Shown here: piece after piece, positions 36,822 to 45,906 of the stretch
Layout: every line of letters begins with the position of its first letter
Position numbering within the stretch: the stretch's first letter is position 1
Source of the DNA: Hymenobacter terrenus
GTDB lineage: Bacteria > Bacteroidota > Bacteroidia > Cytophagales > Hymenobacteraceae
Length of the DNA: 64,000 nucleotides
Direction: 5' to 3'
Assembly (NCBI RefSeq): GCF_000972495.1
Contig: NZ_LATM01000001.1
Span: 19,240 to 83,239 of the forward strand
Program-made: the position numbers and the translations under genes
Notes under the pieces: generated by a model
What the model was told of the DNA's origin: nothing
Database searches by the model: none
The model's input: the letters and a program-made list of their open reading frames with translations, nothing else

Positions 36822-37932
36822 ATTGAACAGGGTTCGTAGGGGTTTCGGCGATTAAGACCGCAAAAGTACGTTCAAATCCGGCCGTTAGCAAATCCCGAAA
36901 CACTTCACCGGTGAACTGTTCACTCTCGAAATGGCCTACGTCGCAAAGCATGAGCTGCCCCTCGGCTCCAAAAAACTCGTGGTATTTCACATCTCCGGTT
37001 ACGTAAGCATCGGCCCCCGCCGCCCGCGCCGCCCCGATGAGAAAGGCGCCGGCTCCCCCGCAAATGGCCACAGTACGGATTTCTTTTTCAAACGGTGTGT
37101 GGCGCACCACGGGCACCAACAGCTGCGCCTTGAGCAGGGCACGAAAGGCAGCGGGTGTCAGGGCGGCGGGCAATTCACCTACCAAGCCGGCGCCCACCTC
37201 TTGGTGCGTGTTTTCGAGTTTAATCAGCTCATAGGCGACCTCCTCGTACGGGTGCGCGGCGCGCAAGGCCCGCAGCACGGCCGCCTGCCGGTGCAGGGGA
37301 AGCAGCACTTCCAATCGCAGCTCAGGCACCGCTTCGGGCTGATTTTGAGCCCCAATAGCTGGTTGGGTGCCTGCGCCTGGCGTAAAGGTGCCAGTGCCTG
37401 AAGTTTGAAAACTGCACTCCGAATACTGGCCCACCTGGCCGGCTCCGGCCGCGTAGAGCGCGGCTAGCACGCGGCCGGCCACGTCGGCTTGCTGGTCTTC
37501 GGGCCGATGCGGCACGTAGGTAATGAGGCGGCCCAGGATGCCGCTCTGCGGGGCCAGCACGCGGGTTTTGGTCAGGCTCAGCTTCTCAGCCAGCTTGTCG
37601 TTGACGCCGCCGCGTACGTTGTCGAGGTTGGTATGAGCGGCGTAGATGGTCACATCATTTTTGAGCGCCGCAATGATGGTTTGCTCCACCTCATTGGCAC
37701 CAGTGAGCCGCTTAAGGGGCCGAAAAATAACCGGGTGGTGGCACACGACCACGTTGCAGCCGCGCCGCAGCGCTTCGGCTACTACGGCGGGCGTGCAATC
37801 GAGGGCAATCAAGACGCCTTTGATTTCGGCGTGCGGGTCGCCGCACTGCAGGCCAGCATTGTCGTAGCTTTCTTGGTAGGCGAGGGGCGCGGCGGCCTCT
37901 AGCAGGCGGGCCAGGTCTTGAACGGTGGGCAT
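36811..37932 (-). CDS. Nif3-like dinuclear metal-centre protein (YbgI family)
   Basis: A 373-residue protein of the Nif3/YbgI family (also labelled GTP cyclohydrolase 1 type 2, a function generally not demonstrated). Metal-site motifs: VVCHHPVIFRPLKRLTG (His-His), YAAHTNLDNVRGGVND, YVTGDVKYHEFF and LCDVGHFESEQF. A YqfO-type insert (about residues 130-240) distinguishes the longer form. It forms hexameric toroids in known members. Translationally coupled to the zinc-ribbon gene. Confidence 0.92.
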   Translation of the reverse strand: MPTVQDLARLLEAAAPLAYQESYDNAGLQCGDPHAEIKGVLIALDCTPAVVAEALRRGCNVVVCHHPVIFRPLKRLTGANEVEQTIIAALKNDVTIYAAHTNLDNVRGGVNDKLAEKLSLTKTRVLAPQSGILGRLITYVPHRPEDQQADVAGRVLAALYAAGAGQVGQYSECSFQTSGTGTFTPGAGTQPAIGAQNQPEAVPELRLEVLLPLHRQAAVLRALRAAHPYEEVAYELIKLENTHQEVGAGLVGELPAALTPAAFRALLKAQLLVPVVRHTPFEKEIRTVAICGGAGAFLIGAARAAGADAYVTGDVKYHEFFGAEGQLMLCDVGHFESEQFTGEVFRDLLTAGFERTFAVLIAETPTNPVQYDC

Positions 37933-38056
37933 GTTTTCAATTAACAGTTATCAGTAACACGGCACAAAGGAAAGCAGTACAGCTAGTTGATGAATAAGTC
38001 AAACTTGGTTTTTCCGCCTGATGCCTAATATTGTGTTATTATAATTTAATATTTAA

Positions 38057-38746
38057 TTATTTAACTGTAAAGAGGCTGCCCAGCGTTTCTACGTAGACGG
38101 CTACGTTGGCATCCAAGTCGCGGCGGTGGTACTGCATGAGGTAGCGCGGATGGTCGAGGACAATGATTCTTTTGAACAAGCCCAATTCGTCGTTTAAACG
38201 ATTGAGAAAAGTGCCGTTGCGTTTGCCCAGACTCACGGCAACGTCGGTGCGTAGGCCCAGTGCCTGCACCTGCTGGCGGAGGGATAATTGCATGTCCGGC
38301 CACAGGGCTTTAATAAGCACCGGGGAATCGTAGTAGTTGTAGTTAAGCTTATTGTGTAAAAGCACAAGCGGGTAGATGGACCCCAAATAAAAGTGCTGAT
38401 AAAAAACGGTAGGGCCGCCCAAGGCAGCCACCACCTGATACACAAACTGGGTAGACAGTTCGGGCCGCTGCTGCGGCAACTCGTGGGCTATGCCGCAAAA
38501 CTCACGGAGCGCGCCTGGGTCGGTGAAGGCTACTCCGGTGCGGCCCATGCCCAGGCGGCCAGGGTTGATTCCCAGCACCGCGACCCTAGGATTATTATCA
38601 GCATAGTACTTGGCGCCAAATTTTTTCAGCAACTGGTAAACCAGCGGCTCTCGAAATGGGCTATAGGCCTCCACGTCATTGGGCAAGGACTGGGGCAGCG
38701 GAAAGCCCGAAAGAAACTGCGACAGCTGATCAGCAACATGCTTCAT
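38057..38746 (-). CDS. SMUG2-like uracil-DNA glycosylase family protein
   Basis: A 229-residue protein. The UDG-superfamily patterns are GINPGRLGMGRTGVAFTDP (GINPG catalytic motif region) and DHPRYLMQY (HPS-like motif 2, here HPR). The rest (YYADNNPRVAVL, YPLVLLHNKLNYNYYD) matches the DUF4918/SMUG2 family of bacterial glycosylases, which remove damaged uracil derivatives in base-excision repair. Catalytic details are not proven by sequence alone. A downstream 75-bp stretch is AT-rich with a possible weak terminator. Confidence 0.82.
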   Translation of the reverse strand: MKHVADQLSQFLSGFPLPQSLPNDVEAYSPFREPLVYQLLKKFGAKYYADNNPRVAVLGINPGRLGMGRTGVAFTDPGALREFCGIAHELPQQRPELSTQFVYQVVAALGGPTVFYQHFYLGSIYPLVLLHNKLNYNYYDSPVLIKALWPDMQLSLRQQVQALGLRTDVAVSLGKRNGTFLNRLNDELGLFKRIIVLDHPRYLMQYHRRDLDANVAVYVETLGSLFTVK

Positions 38747-38819
38747 AGGCTTTAGTCTAAAGAAACCAGGAGTACCAAATTGGTGGTAACAACTATGCAG
38801 TGGAGCTCTTTATGAGAAG

Positions 38820-41015
38820 CTAGCGCTCAAAACGTACGGTGAAAAACACATTCCGTCCGGCGGCGCTTACCCCCGATGCAAAGACTCGGTAGTTGGTGTC
38901 GAGAATGTTTTCAATTCCGGCTTGTAATGCCCACTGGCGGGTGAATTGAAAGCTGGTGCGCAGGTTGAGGGTAGACCAACCCGGCGCGCCGTCAGGTGTG
39001 GCCTGAGGCAGGTTGTCTTCGCCAGTGGGGCTATAATCTGCGAGGCGCTTGCGGCCATTGAACAGCACTGATCCTTCGGCCATTAATTTTTGGTGCTGAA
39101 AGGTGAGCGCTGCCCGCCCAAATAAGGGCGAAATGTGGTCAAGTGGCACATTGGCCGTTAGGTCGCGCCCTTGGGTGTAGGTCAGGGCGCCATCCAGGCG
39201 CAGGTGGGCCGGCAGCAGGACCTGGGTGCGGGCCGACAGTCCTCTTACTCGGGCCCGGCCGGTATTGACGGTGGCCACGGTAGAGAAGGTTTGGCCGTTG
39301 TACACAACGGTGGTGCTGCCATCAGGTGCTGCAAAGGGGCGCACCACCAGCGCATCGAGCAGAGTGGTGTAAAAGCCGGTGACGCCAATTAGCAATCGGT
39401 CAGCAACGGTTTCGGAAACTTCGGCTTCGTAGTTAACAACCCGCTCGGGCTTCAGCCCTGTGTTGGGGATGATAAGCGCACCGTTGTTTTGTTCGAAAGT
39501 TTTGTTGAGGTCGTCCATGTTGGGGGCCCGGAAGCCTGTGGCCACCAGCCCGCTTAGGCGGAAACCCGCTGGAAGCATGGCAACCAGACCCAGGTTGCCA
39601 TCGAGCGAGGCCGATTGCTGCGACACGCGGTTGAATGGCACGGCAAAAAAACGCTGGTCAAACTCCGCATTGACACGCACCCGGCTGTAGCGCAGCCCAT
39701 CGGAGAGAATAAGTACATCGGTAATCTCCCAGCGGTGGGCGGCGTACACCCCGGTGGTGGCATAGGTAGAGCCGTCAGGATAGCGAGTGGCGATGGGAGC
39801 GGTGGCCCCGGTCGCCACGTTCACGGCCTTCCCAATGCTGCGCACTCGGTTGTTGGTTAGTTCGGCGCCGTAGCGGAGCTCGTGTTTGCCAATGGTTTTG
39901 AGTAAATCCAGATTGGCGCTAAGCACCCTGACTTTTTCGATGTTTTCCTGCCGGCTGTCCCGGCCAAAGTCGCGCACCAGCCGGCTTTCCTCTACGGCTT
40001 GCACCGCGGGCGTTAGCCGCAGCTGGTCATATAAGCTCGACCCCTGGGTAAGCTCTAACTGATAGCTGCCCAGAAACCGTTTTTGCGGGCCATATTCCCA
40101 CTCAGCGTAGCGCAGGGCTCCGTTGCGGTAGGTTTGCAACCGGTCGAACCGAGGCACGTGGGAGGTAGTGGAGTAGTGTAGGTTGAGTAAATGACGTTGG
40201 GCTGCTTGCGGCTGAAAAAGGACTTTCTGAACCACGTCGAGCTGCTGGTAGCCCGTGAATTTCTGGCGGTGCAGGTCGCGGTTGGGCACTACTACGTCGC
40301 GGCTGTTCTGCCGCTCTACGTATTCACGCACCTCACCAAAGCCCGGATATTTATCCAGTCCGTTGCGGCCCTTGCGCAGGTCATCAAAGTCGGTGGCGGT
40401 GAGGCTGGTGAAGGTGGCCCAGCGGCGCCAGCCCAGCGCAAAATCGGTATGGGCAGTTCTCTCGCGGGCCGCGGTGCTGTAGCGCAGCAGGTTGGTAGCA
40501 TACACGCGGCGGCCGGTGCTATCGGCTAGTCGAGGGCTTTTGGTGTAGAGGCTAATGACGCCGCCCAGGGCATCGGACCCATAGGGCACGGCGCCAGCTC
40601 CATTCAGGATTTCAGCCCGGGCCAGGGAGTTCGCGTCGACGCTGAGAATGTTTTGCAGGTGGCCGGCGCGGTAAATGGCGTTATTTAACCGCACACCGTC
40701 CACTACCAACAGGATTTTATTAGCCTCGAAACCGCGCAACACCGGCGAGCCGCCGCCGAGTTGGGATTTCTGCACAAATACCCAGCCTGTGTTCTGCAGC
40801 GCATCAGCCATAGTAGCTGGGTTCTGCAGTCTGATTTGGCGGACCGAAAGCACATCAATCTGCTGCGGGATGTCGGCTTTACGCTCCTGGGCCCGGTTAG
40901 CCGATACCACAATTTCGTTCAGCCCGAACGTTCGGCTGGAGTCAGGTGTGGGCCGTTGTGCCCACGCACTCAGGCTAACTGAAGCCAACGAAAAGGATAG
41001 TAGTAGATGCCGCAT
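38820..41015 (-). CDS. TonB-dependent outer-membrane receptor, haem/haemoglobin type
   Basis: A 731-residue outer-membrane beta-barrel from ATG 41015, with signal MRHLLLSFSLASVSLSAWAQ. Earlier in-frame ATGs at 41048 and 41138 are possible. The plug domain has VVSANRAQERKADIPQQIDV, TMADALQNTGWVFVQKSQ and PVLRGFEANKILLVVDGVRL-NNAIYRAGHLQN, the last of which is typical of haemoglobin/haem/transferrin receptors. The C-terminus ends NVFFTVRFER, a barrel-type terminal strand. No FUR-type operator was recognised. Probably imports haem or a related iron source with TonB energy. Confidence 0.9.
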   Translation of the reverse strand: MRHLLLSFSLASVSLSAWAQRPTPDSSRTFGLNEIVVSANRAQERKADIPQQIDVLSVRQIRLQNPATMADALQNTGWVFVQKSQLGGGSPVLRGFEANKILLVVDGVRLNNAIYRAGHLQNILSVDANSLARAEILNGAGAVPYGSDALGGVISLYTKSPRLADSTGRRVYATNLLRYSTAARERTAHTDFALGWRRWATFTSLTATDFDDLRKGRNGLDKYPGFGEVREYVERQNSRDVVVPNRDLHRQKFTGYQQLDVVQKVLFQPQAAQRHLLNLHYSTTSHVPRFDRLQTYRNGALRYAEWEYGPQKRFLGSYQLELTQGSSLYDQLRLTPAVQAVEESRLVRDFGRDSRQENIEKVRVLSANLDLLKTIGKHELRYGAELTNNRVRSIGKAVNVATGATAPIATRYPDGSTYATTGVYAAHRWEITDVLILSDGLRYSRVRVNAEFDQRFFAVPFNRVSQQSASLDGNLGLVAMLPAGFRLSGLVATGFRAPNMDDLNKTFEQNNGALIIPNTGLKPERVVNYEAEVSETVADRLLIGVTGFYTTLLDALVVRPFAAPDGSTTVVYNGQTFSTVATVNTGRARVRGLSARTQVLLPAHLRLDGALTYTQGRDLTANVPLDHISPLFGRAALTFQHQKLMAEGSVLFNGRKRLADYSPTGEDNLPQATPDGAPGWSTLNLRTSFQFTRQWALQAGIENILDTNYRVFASGVSAAGRNVFFTVRFER

Positions 41016-41173
41016 TGAGAATTGTCTGGAAAAGGATAGCAGACGCATCGATAGCAGAAACCAATGGCTTGTCCTAAAAATAAGGTCCCGGGGAGGACCG
41101 GTTCGTGCCGCCTGAAGTTGTAAAATTATTGGTTTCAAATTCCCTGGCTTTTCCCTACTACAGCCAACGAGCT

Positions 41174-41860
41174 TTACGGTCTGGAAAGCATGGTTTGCAC
41201 CTGCGAATGCGAACCTGTAAGAGGCAGTGTAATAGCTACGGCGCCCGGCCCCAGGCTTACGCGACTTAGCAATGGGTATAACCCACGGCCGTGCCGGTGA
41301 TGAGCCATATATTGGAAGCCATCAAAAAGTAGCAGAAAGCCCCCCTGGAGTAGCAGCGACTGGCCGTAGCCCCGCCAGCGGTCCGATGAGCCCGAAGCGG
41401 TGGGATTACGGCCTTTTTCGAGCAAATACAGGCCAGTGGCCATGTAGGCTACATCGAGGCCGGCGTTGAAGAGGTACAGGTTTTCGGTGCGAAGCTGGTG
41501 GCGCACGTTGCCGGCACGGTCGGCCACGGGCTGACGCGCGGCGCGCCGGGCAGCCAGATATCCGGTGCCGGCCAATACCAAATTCACCGCGCCCCAGCCG
41601 AGGTTCATTTGGTGAAGATAGTGGGCAGAGCCCTCCGTTTGGCTGGTGGCAATGCCGCTGACCAGCAGATTACTCACCGCCCAGCCACCTAGTACGGTCA
41701 GGCCGCGCTGGTCGAGGCGAGTGCGCCCATCCGCAAAATGTGCCAGGGAAGCCGTGGCAATGAGAGCGGTTTGGCGCGAGGAATCGGCGGCTGGTTGCGC
41801 CAGTAGGGGCCGCAAGAAGGGTGGAAGGAGCAGGCAGGCAAGCAGGAGCAGAAGGCGCAT
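41174..41860 (-). CDS. Hypothetical integral membrane protein with signal sequence
   Basis: A 228-residue protein with signal MRLLLLLACLLLPPFLRPLL. Later hydrophobic segments occur near residues 55-70, 85-105, 125-150 and 165-190, with a basic loop RRAARQPVADRAG. It may be a small outer- or inner-membrane protein; the family is not recognised. It is 158 bp upstream of the TonB receptor on the same strand, so the two may be co-transcribed. Confidence 0.75.
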   Translation of the reverse strand: MRLLLLLACLLLPPFLRPLLAQPAADSSRQTALIATASLAHFADGRTRLDQRGLTVLGGWAVSNLLVSGIATSQTEGSAHYLHQMNLGWGAVNLVLAGTGYLAARRAARQPVADRAGNVRHQLRTENLYLFNAGLDVAYMATGLYLLEKGRNPTASGSSDRWRGYGQSLLLQGGFLLLFDGFQYMAHHRHGRGLYPLLSRVSLGPGAVAITLPLTGSHSQVQTMLSRP

Positions 41861-41977
41861 GGCAGCTATTAGTAAAAAGATGGGAAGACGGCAAGCAACC
41901 GTTTCGGCGCTGCTTTGTGTAGCGGGGCAGCCTGGGCCGTACTTTTACGGCCCGTTGCTTCGGCAATTTGCCCACGT

Positions 41978-43069
41978 ATGCCGTCAGTATTGGCTTTTCT
42001 GTTGTTGCCGTTTGCCTGGTTGTACGCTGGGGTGCTGGCCGTTCGCAACTGGCTGTATGAAGCGGGCTGGAAAAAATCCGTAGCCTTTGCGGTCCCCCTC
42101 ATCAACGTGGGCAACCTGCGGGTGGGCGGCACCGGCAAAACGCCCCACGTGATTTGGCTGTTGGAGGAACTACTGCGCCAGGGCCACCGTCCGGCGGTGC
42201 TGAGCCGGGGCTACGGCCGCCGCACCCGGGGCCCCCGCCTGACTAACTCCACTGATTCGGCGGCGACCGTGGGCGACGAGCCGTGGCAGTATTTCCAGCA
42301 GTTTGCCTCGCAAAACGTGCCGGTGGCCGTGGCCGAAGCGCGCCGTCTGGGGATAGAACTGCTATTGCGGGCGCACCCCAAAACAACGGTCATCGTGCTC
42401 GATGACGCCTACCAGCACCGCGCCGTCCGGCCCGCCCTGAACTTGTTGCTGACGGAGTGGGCCCGACCCTTCTACCAGGACCTGGTGCTGCCCGCTGGCC
42501 GCCTCCGCGAAAGCCGGAGCGGTGCCCGCCGGGCCGATATAATCATTGTGACTAAATGCCCGCCGGACTTGGACGAAGCATCACAAATAGCTATTGAGCA
42601 ACGCATCAGGCACTACGGCCGGGCCAATGTGCTGGTGCTTTTCTCCGCTTACGCTTACAGTCAGCCAAAAGCCTTCGCGCCAGAAATAGCATTGTCCGCT
42701 GCCGATTCTTCAATTACCTCCTCCGTTGAACCCGCCCGCAGTCCGGCATTGTTGCTCACGGGAATTGCGCAGCCCGGCCCGCTACGGGAATACCTCGAAA
42801 GCCAGGGTTACTTGATTCAGCATCACGCAGCTTTTCCCGACCATCACGCCTTTCAGGCGACCGATTTGGTGGCCCTACGGGCACATTGGCAGCCAAGCTG
42901 GGCTATTTTTACGACCGAAAAGGACGCCACTCGCCTGCAAAGCCCCGAACTGCGGGCAGCGCTGGCTGGGCTGCCGCTCTATACCATTCCGGTGCGAGTG
43001 ACGTTTCTGGGCAACGGCGGCGCAGCTTTGCGCCACTTGCTGCCCCGCGTGCTCATGCCGGGAATATGA
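41978..43069 (+). CDS. lpxK: Tetraacyldisaccharide 4'-kinase
   Basis: A 363-residue membrane-anchored kinase that phosphorylates the 4' position of the lipid A precursor. An N-terminal hydrophobic helix (VLAFLLLPFAWLYAGVLAV) is followed by the P-loop NVGNLRVGGTGKTPHVIWL, SRGYGRRTRG, GDEPWQYFQQF, VLDDAYQHRAV and ATRLQSPELRAAL. ATG 41978 is preferred to a start at 41915. TACTTTTA 30 bp upstream may be its -7 box. A putative porin gene follows after 79 bp in the same direction. Confidence 0.95.
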   Translation: MPSVLAFLLLPFAWLYAGVLAVRNWLYEAGWKKSVAFAVPLINVGNLRVGGTGKTPHVIWLLEELLRQGHRPAVLSRGYGRRTRGPRLTNSTDSAATVGDEPWQYFQQFASQNVPVAVAEARRLGIELLLRAHPKTTVIVLDDAYQHRAVRPALNLLLTEWARPFYQDLVLPAGRLRESRSGARRADIIIVTKCPPDLDEASQIAIEQRIRHYGRANVLVLFSAYAYSQPKAFAPEIALSAADSSITSSVEPARSPALLLTGIAQPGPLREYLESQGYLIQHHAAFPDHHAFQATDLVALRAHWQPSWAIFTTEKDATRLQSPELRAALAGLPLYTIPVRVTFLGNGGAALRHLLPRVLMPGI

Positions 43070-43148
43070 TAATACTTGACACTGCCGGTTCTGCGTAGAA
43101 TCCGGCGTATTAGCTACTTGCTTGAAGGCTCTGCAACGAGGATTTTTA

Positions 43149-45143
43149 ATGAAATGGGCGCCGCTGCGGGTGGCAGGTCTGCTGCTATTACTGGCGCTGC
43201 TGACCGCACCCGCCGCCCGGGCTCAGGTGGTCGACGACTCCACCAAAATGCTGTACGGTCCCAAAACCACGCGCGTCATCTACGAGGCTGAGGTATTGCG
43301 CGACTCCACCTCCGGCACAATGCTCGACACCACGCTCACGCGTTGGCCGCAAGCCCGGTTCTGGATGCACGACACCACGTTTCAGCAGGACCTGGGGGCG
43401 GTAGGTACGGCGTCGCGGCCCTTGCTCTACCAGCCTGATTTGCAGTTGGGTGCACGTTTTGGGCGCAACGTGTTTGATAAGTACGCCCGCAACGCCTCGA
43501 CGGTGCCCTACTATGATTCGCGGTCGCCGTACTCGTTCTTTCGCTACGTCCAGTCTGGGGCGGGCGAGCAGGTGTTCGAGATTAGCTACAGCCGCAGCCT
43601 GAAAAAGAACTTCAGTATTGGGGTGGCTTACGAGCGAATTGCGTCGAACAAAATTCTGGCTACTTCGGGCTCCCGCAATGGTTTGGTGGAGCATTCCAAC
43701 TTGCTGCTGTTTGGAAGATATCAGTCTGATGATGAGCGATATCATCTGCTGTTTAATATCAGCAACGTACGCCACCGGGCTGCCGAACAAGGCGGCATCC
43801 GGCCGATTACCAGCCGCATATTAGAGACTTCGGGAGACAGCATTACCATCGGTGAAACCAGGCCCCGGGACTTATTTAACTATGGGCAGCAGCAGGTATA
43901 CATGACGCAGGCTGTCAACAACGAAGACCGCGACGAGGTGTACTTCACCCAAACCTACCGGCTGCTCAGCCGCGGGCTCACGGCATACCACACTTTCGAT
44001 GCCAAGCGTCAGTATAACAGCTTTCTTCGCCTGAACTTTAACGGTTCGGATGCTTTATTTGAACGTAATAAAAGGCGCAATACCACTGCTACGCTCGACC
44101 GAGCCGAATACCAACAAGTTGAGAACACGCTGGGGGTATTGGGCCGCACCAAAGCAGTTGAATACCGGCTCTATAGCCGCCTGCGTAATGCAGGGCTGGT
44201 TACCCAGACACTGCTTCCTTCGCCCGCCAATACGGGCTTAAACTTGGGAAAGGCTGCTCCCCGCCGAACCTTCAACGAGGTGTTTTTGGGTGGCACGGCC
44301 GCCTTTAACTACCGTACAATTTATGCTGTCGAAACCGCAGGGGAAGCACATCCCTTCTCGGTTGGCAGTAATCAAAATGGCTTTGAATACTGGCTGCGCG
44401 CTTCTATTCGCACGGGGCCACTCTCGGCCGAAATTTTGCGCTCTTCGCAAGCTCCTACGCTGACTCAGCAACAATTCGTAGGTAATCATTATGAATGGGA
44501 GCATCTTCCGGGTACTGATAAGGCCTTTAAAAATACCACTACGAGCCAGCTAACCGGGCGTCTGCGCCTGAAATTGCCCAACCTCGGGATCCTCACCGAG
44601 CAGCGTTTCGAAGCCAGCGCCAGTGTGGTTGACATTGGTAACCTCGTGTATTACGATACCACCGCTGCACCTGCACAGGTCGAGACGGCCCGTAACTTAG
44701 TGATTGGCTTCGTGCGACATCAGGTTCGTCTGGGCCGGGTAAGGTTTGATAACCAGGCTACCTACACGTACATCAACGGCAATGAAGTTGAAGGCATTCG
44801 TATTCCTAGGCTGGTAGCTAATTCGCGGGTGTTTTACGAAAGCTATATCTTCCGCAAAGCTTTATTTAGCCAGGTCGGAGCCGAAGTGTATTTTCAATCC
44901 CGGTATAAAGCCTTCAATTACAGCCCGAGCACGCAGCAGTTCTATCAGCAAAACTATTTCACCATTCGTAATTACCCGATAGTTGACGTGTTCTTCGTTG
45001 CCGACATTAAAGCGGTATCAATATTTTTGAAGATGGCTTATATCAATCAGGGTATCTACCGCGATGGCTATTTTACCACGCCTTACTATACCGGTTATCC
45101 CCGGCGTTTTCAGTTTGGCGTGAAGTGGAATTTCTTTAATTAG
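43149..45143 (+). CDS. Putative outer-membrane porin (Porin_10-like)
   Basis: A 664-residue protein from ATG 43149 with signal MKWAPLRVAGLLLLLALLTA. The sequence alternates short strands with aromatic girdle residues and many polar turns (YDSRSPYSFFRYVQSGAGEQ, FEISYSRSLKKNFSIGVAYE, YPRRFQFGVKWNFFN). The final Phe and repeating strand layout fit a large beta-barrel. Proteins of this type are annotated as putative porins in Bacteroidota, commonly next to lpxK. The pore substrate is unknown. The next gene, miaE, begins 10 bp after the stop. Confidence 0.85.
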   Translation: MKWAPLRVAGLLLLLALLTAPAARAQVVDDSTKMLYGPKTTRVIYEAEVLRDSTSGTMLDTTLTRWPQARFWMHDTTFQQDLGAVGTASRPLLYQPDLQLGARFGRNVFDKYARNASTVPYYDSRSPYSFFRYVQSGAGEQVFEISYSRSLKKNFSIGVAYERIASNKILATSGSRNGLVEHSNLLLFGRYQSDDERYHLLFNISNVRHRAAEQGGIRPITSRILETSGDSITIGETRPRDLFNYGQQQVYMTQAVNNEDRDEVYFTQTYRLLSRGLTAYHTFDAKRQYNSFLRLNFNGSDALFERNKRRNTTATLDRAEYQQVENTLGVLGRTKAVEYRLYSRLRNAGLVTQTLLPSPANTGLNLGKAAPRRTFNEVFLGGTAAFNYRTIYAVETAGEAHPFSVGSNQNGFEYWLRASIRTGPLSAEILRSSQAPTLTQQQFVGNHYEWEHLPGTDKAFKNTTTSQLTGRLRLKLPNLGILTEQRFEASASVVDIGNLVYYDTTAAPAQVETARNLVIGFVRHQVRLGRVRFDNQATYTYINGNEVEGIRIPRLVANSRVFYESYIFRKALFSQVGAEVYFQSRYKAFNYSPSTQQFYQQNYFTIRNYPIVDVFFVADIKAVSIFLKMAYINQGIYRDGYFTTPYYTGYPRRFQFGVKWNFFN

Positions 45144-45153
45144 AAGTCAGGCA

Positions 45154-45750
45154 ATGAAGGAGAAAACAATTCTAAAGCTAAAGCTCAATACCGACCCGCG
45201 TTGGGTGAATATCGCGGAAAAAAATATCGAAGAAATTCTGATTGACCATGCCTGGTGCGAGCAAAAAGCAGCCAGTACTGGCATTAGCATGATTATTCAC
45301 TATCCGGAGAAAACCCGCCTCGTGGACGAGCTCACCGACCTGGTAGCCGAGGAGTGGAGCCACTTCGAACGGGTGTTGCTGGAGCTGCGCAAGCGGGGTT
45401 TTCAGCTAGGCCGGCCGCGCCGCGACGACTACGTGGTGCAGTTGCTGGCTCACGTGCGCAAGGGCGGCGCCCGCGAGCGCCAGCTGATGGACCAGCTATT
45501 GGTTTCGGCCCTAATTGAGGCGCGAAGCTGCGAACGATTTAAATTATTATGGCAAAATATCGCCGACCAGGAATTAAGTAAATTCTACTACGAATTAATG
45601 GTCTCGGAAGCGGCGCATTTCGTGAGCTATGTTGACTTAGCCAAAGAATATTGCGACCCGAAAGTAGTAGAAGAACGCCTGCAGGAATTACTGCTGATTG
45701 AAGGCGAAATAGTCACCAATTTGCCGGTGCGCGACGACCGAATGCATTAG
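45154..45750 (+). CDS. miaE: tRNA-(ms2io6A)-hydroxylase MiaE
   Basis: A 198-residue diiron enzyme that hydroxylates ms2i6A37 to ms2io6A37 in tRNA using O2. Ferritin-like four-helix bundle with iron ligands in VAEEWSHFERVL (ExxH), LIEARSCERF (E) and SEAAHFVSYVD (ExxH). The length is close to the E. coli and Pseudomonas proteins. It completes the pathway begun by MiaA and MiaB (miaB is at 31356). It starts 10 bp after the porin gene and ends before a near-palindromic repeat. Confidence 0.93.
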   Translation: MKEKTILKLKLNTDPRWVNIAEKNIEEILIDHAWCEQKAASTGISMIIHYPEKTRLVDELTDLVAEEWSHFERVLLELRKRGFQLGRPRRDDYVVQLLAHVRKGGARERQLMDQLLVSALIEARSCERFKLLWQNIADQELSKFYYELMVSEAAHFVSYVDLAKEYCDPKVVEERLQELLLIEGEIVTNLPVRDDRMH

Positions 45751-45770
45751 AAGACGCAACGGTATTAACT

Positions 45771-45882
45771 AGCAAAAAGCAGCCCGTCCTACTGCATTTG
45801 CCAAAGCTCTCTATCGTGTAAGTAAATAATTACTACTGTAGTAGAGATACTTCGGCAAGCACAGCAGGACGGACTGCTTGCT
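45771..45882. repeat. 112-bp near-palindromic dispersed repeat
   Basis: Left arm 45771-45818 and right arm 45839-45882 are imperfect inverted copies (AGCAGNCCGTCCTNCTG...CTTGCCGAAGTATCTCT) with inner palindrome AGTAAATAATTACT. It lies between convergent genes and shares its core with 15077-15167. Confidence 0.65.
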
Positions 45883-45906
45883 TTACCACTCAGTTGTTTT
45901 TGTTCA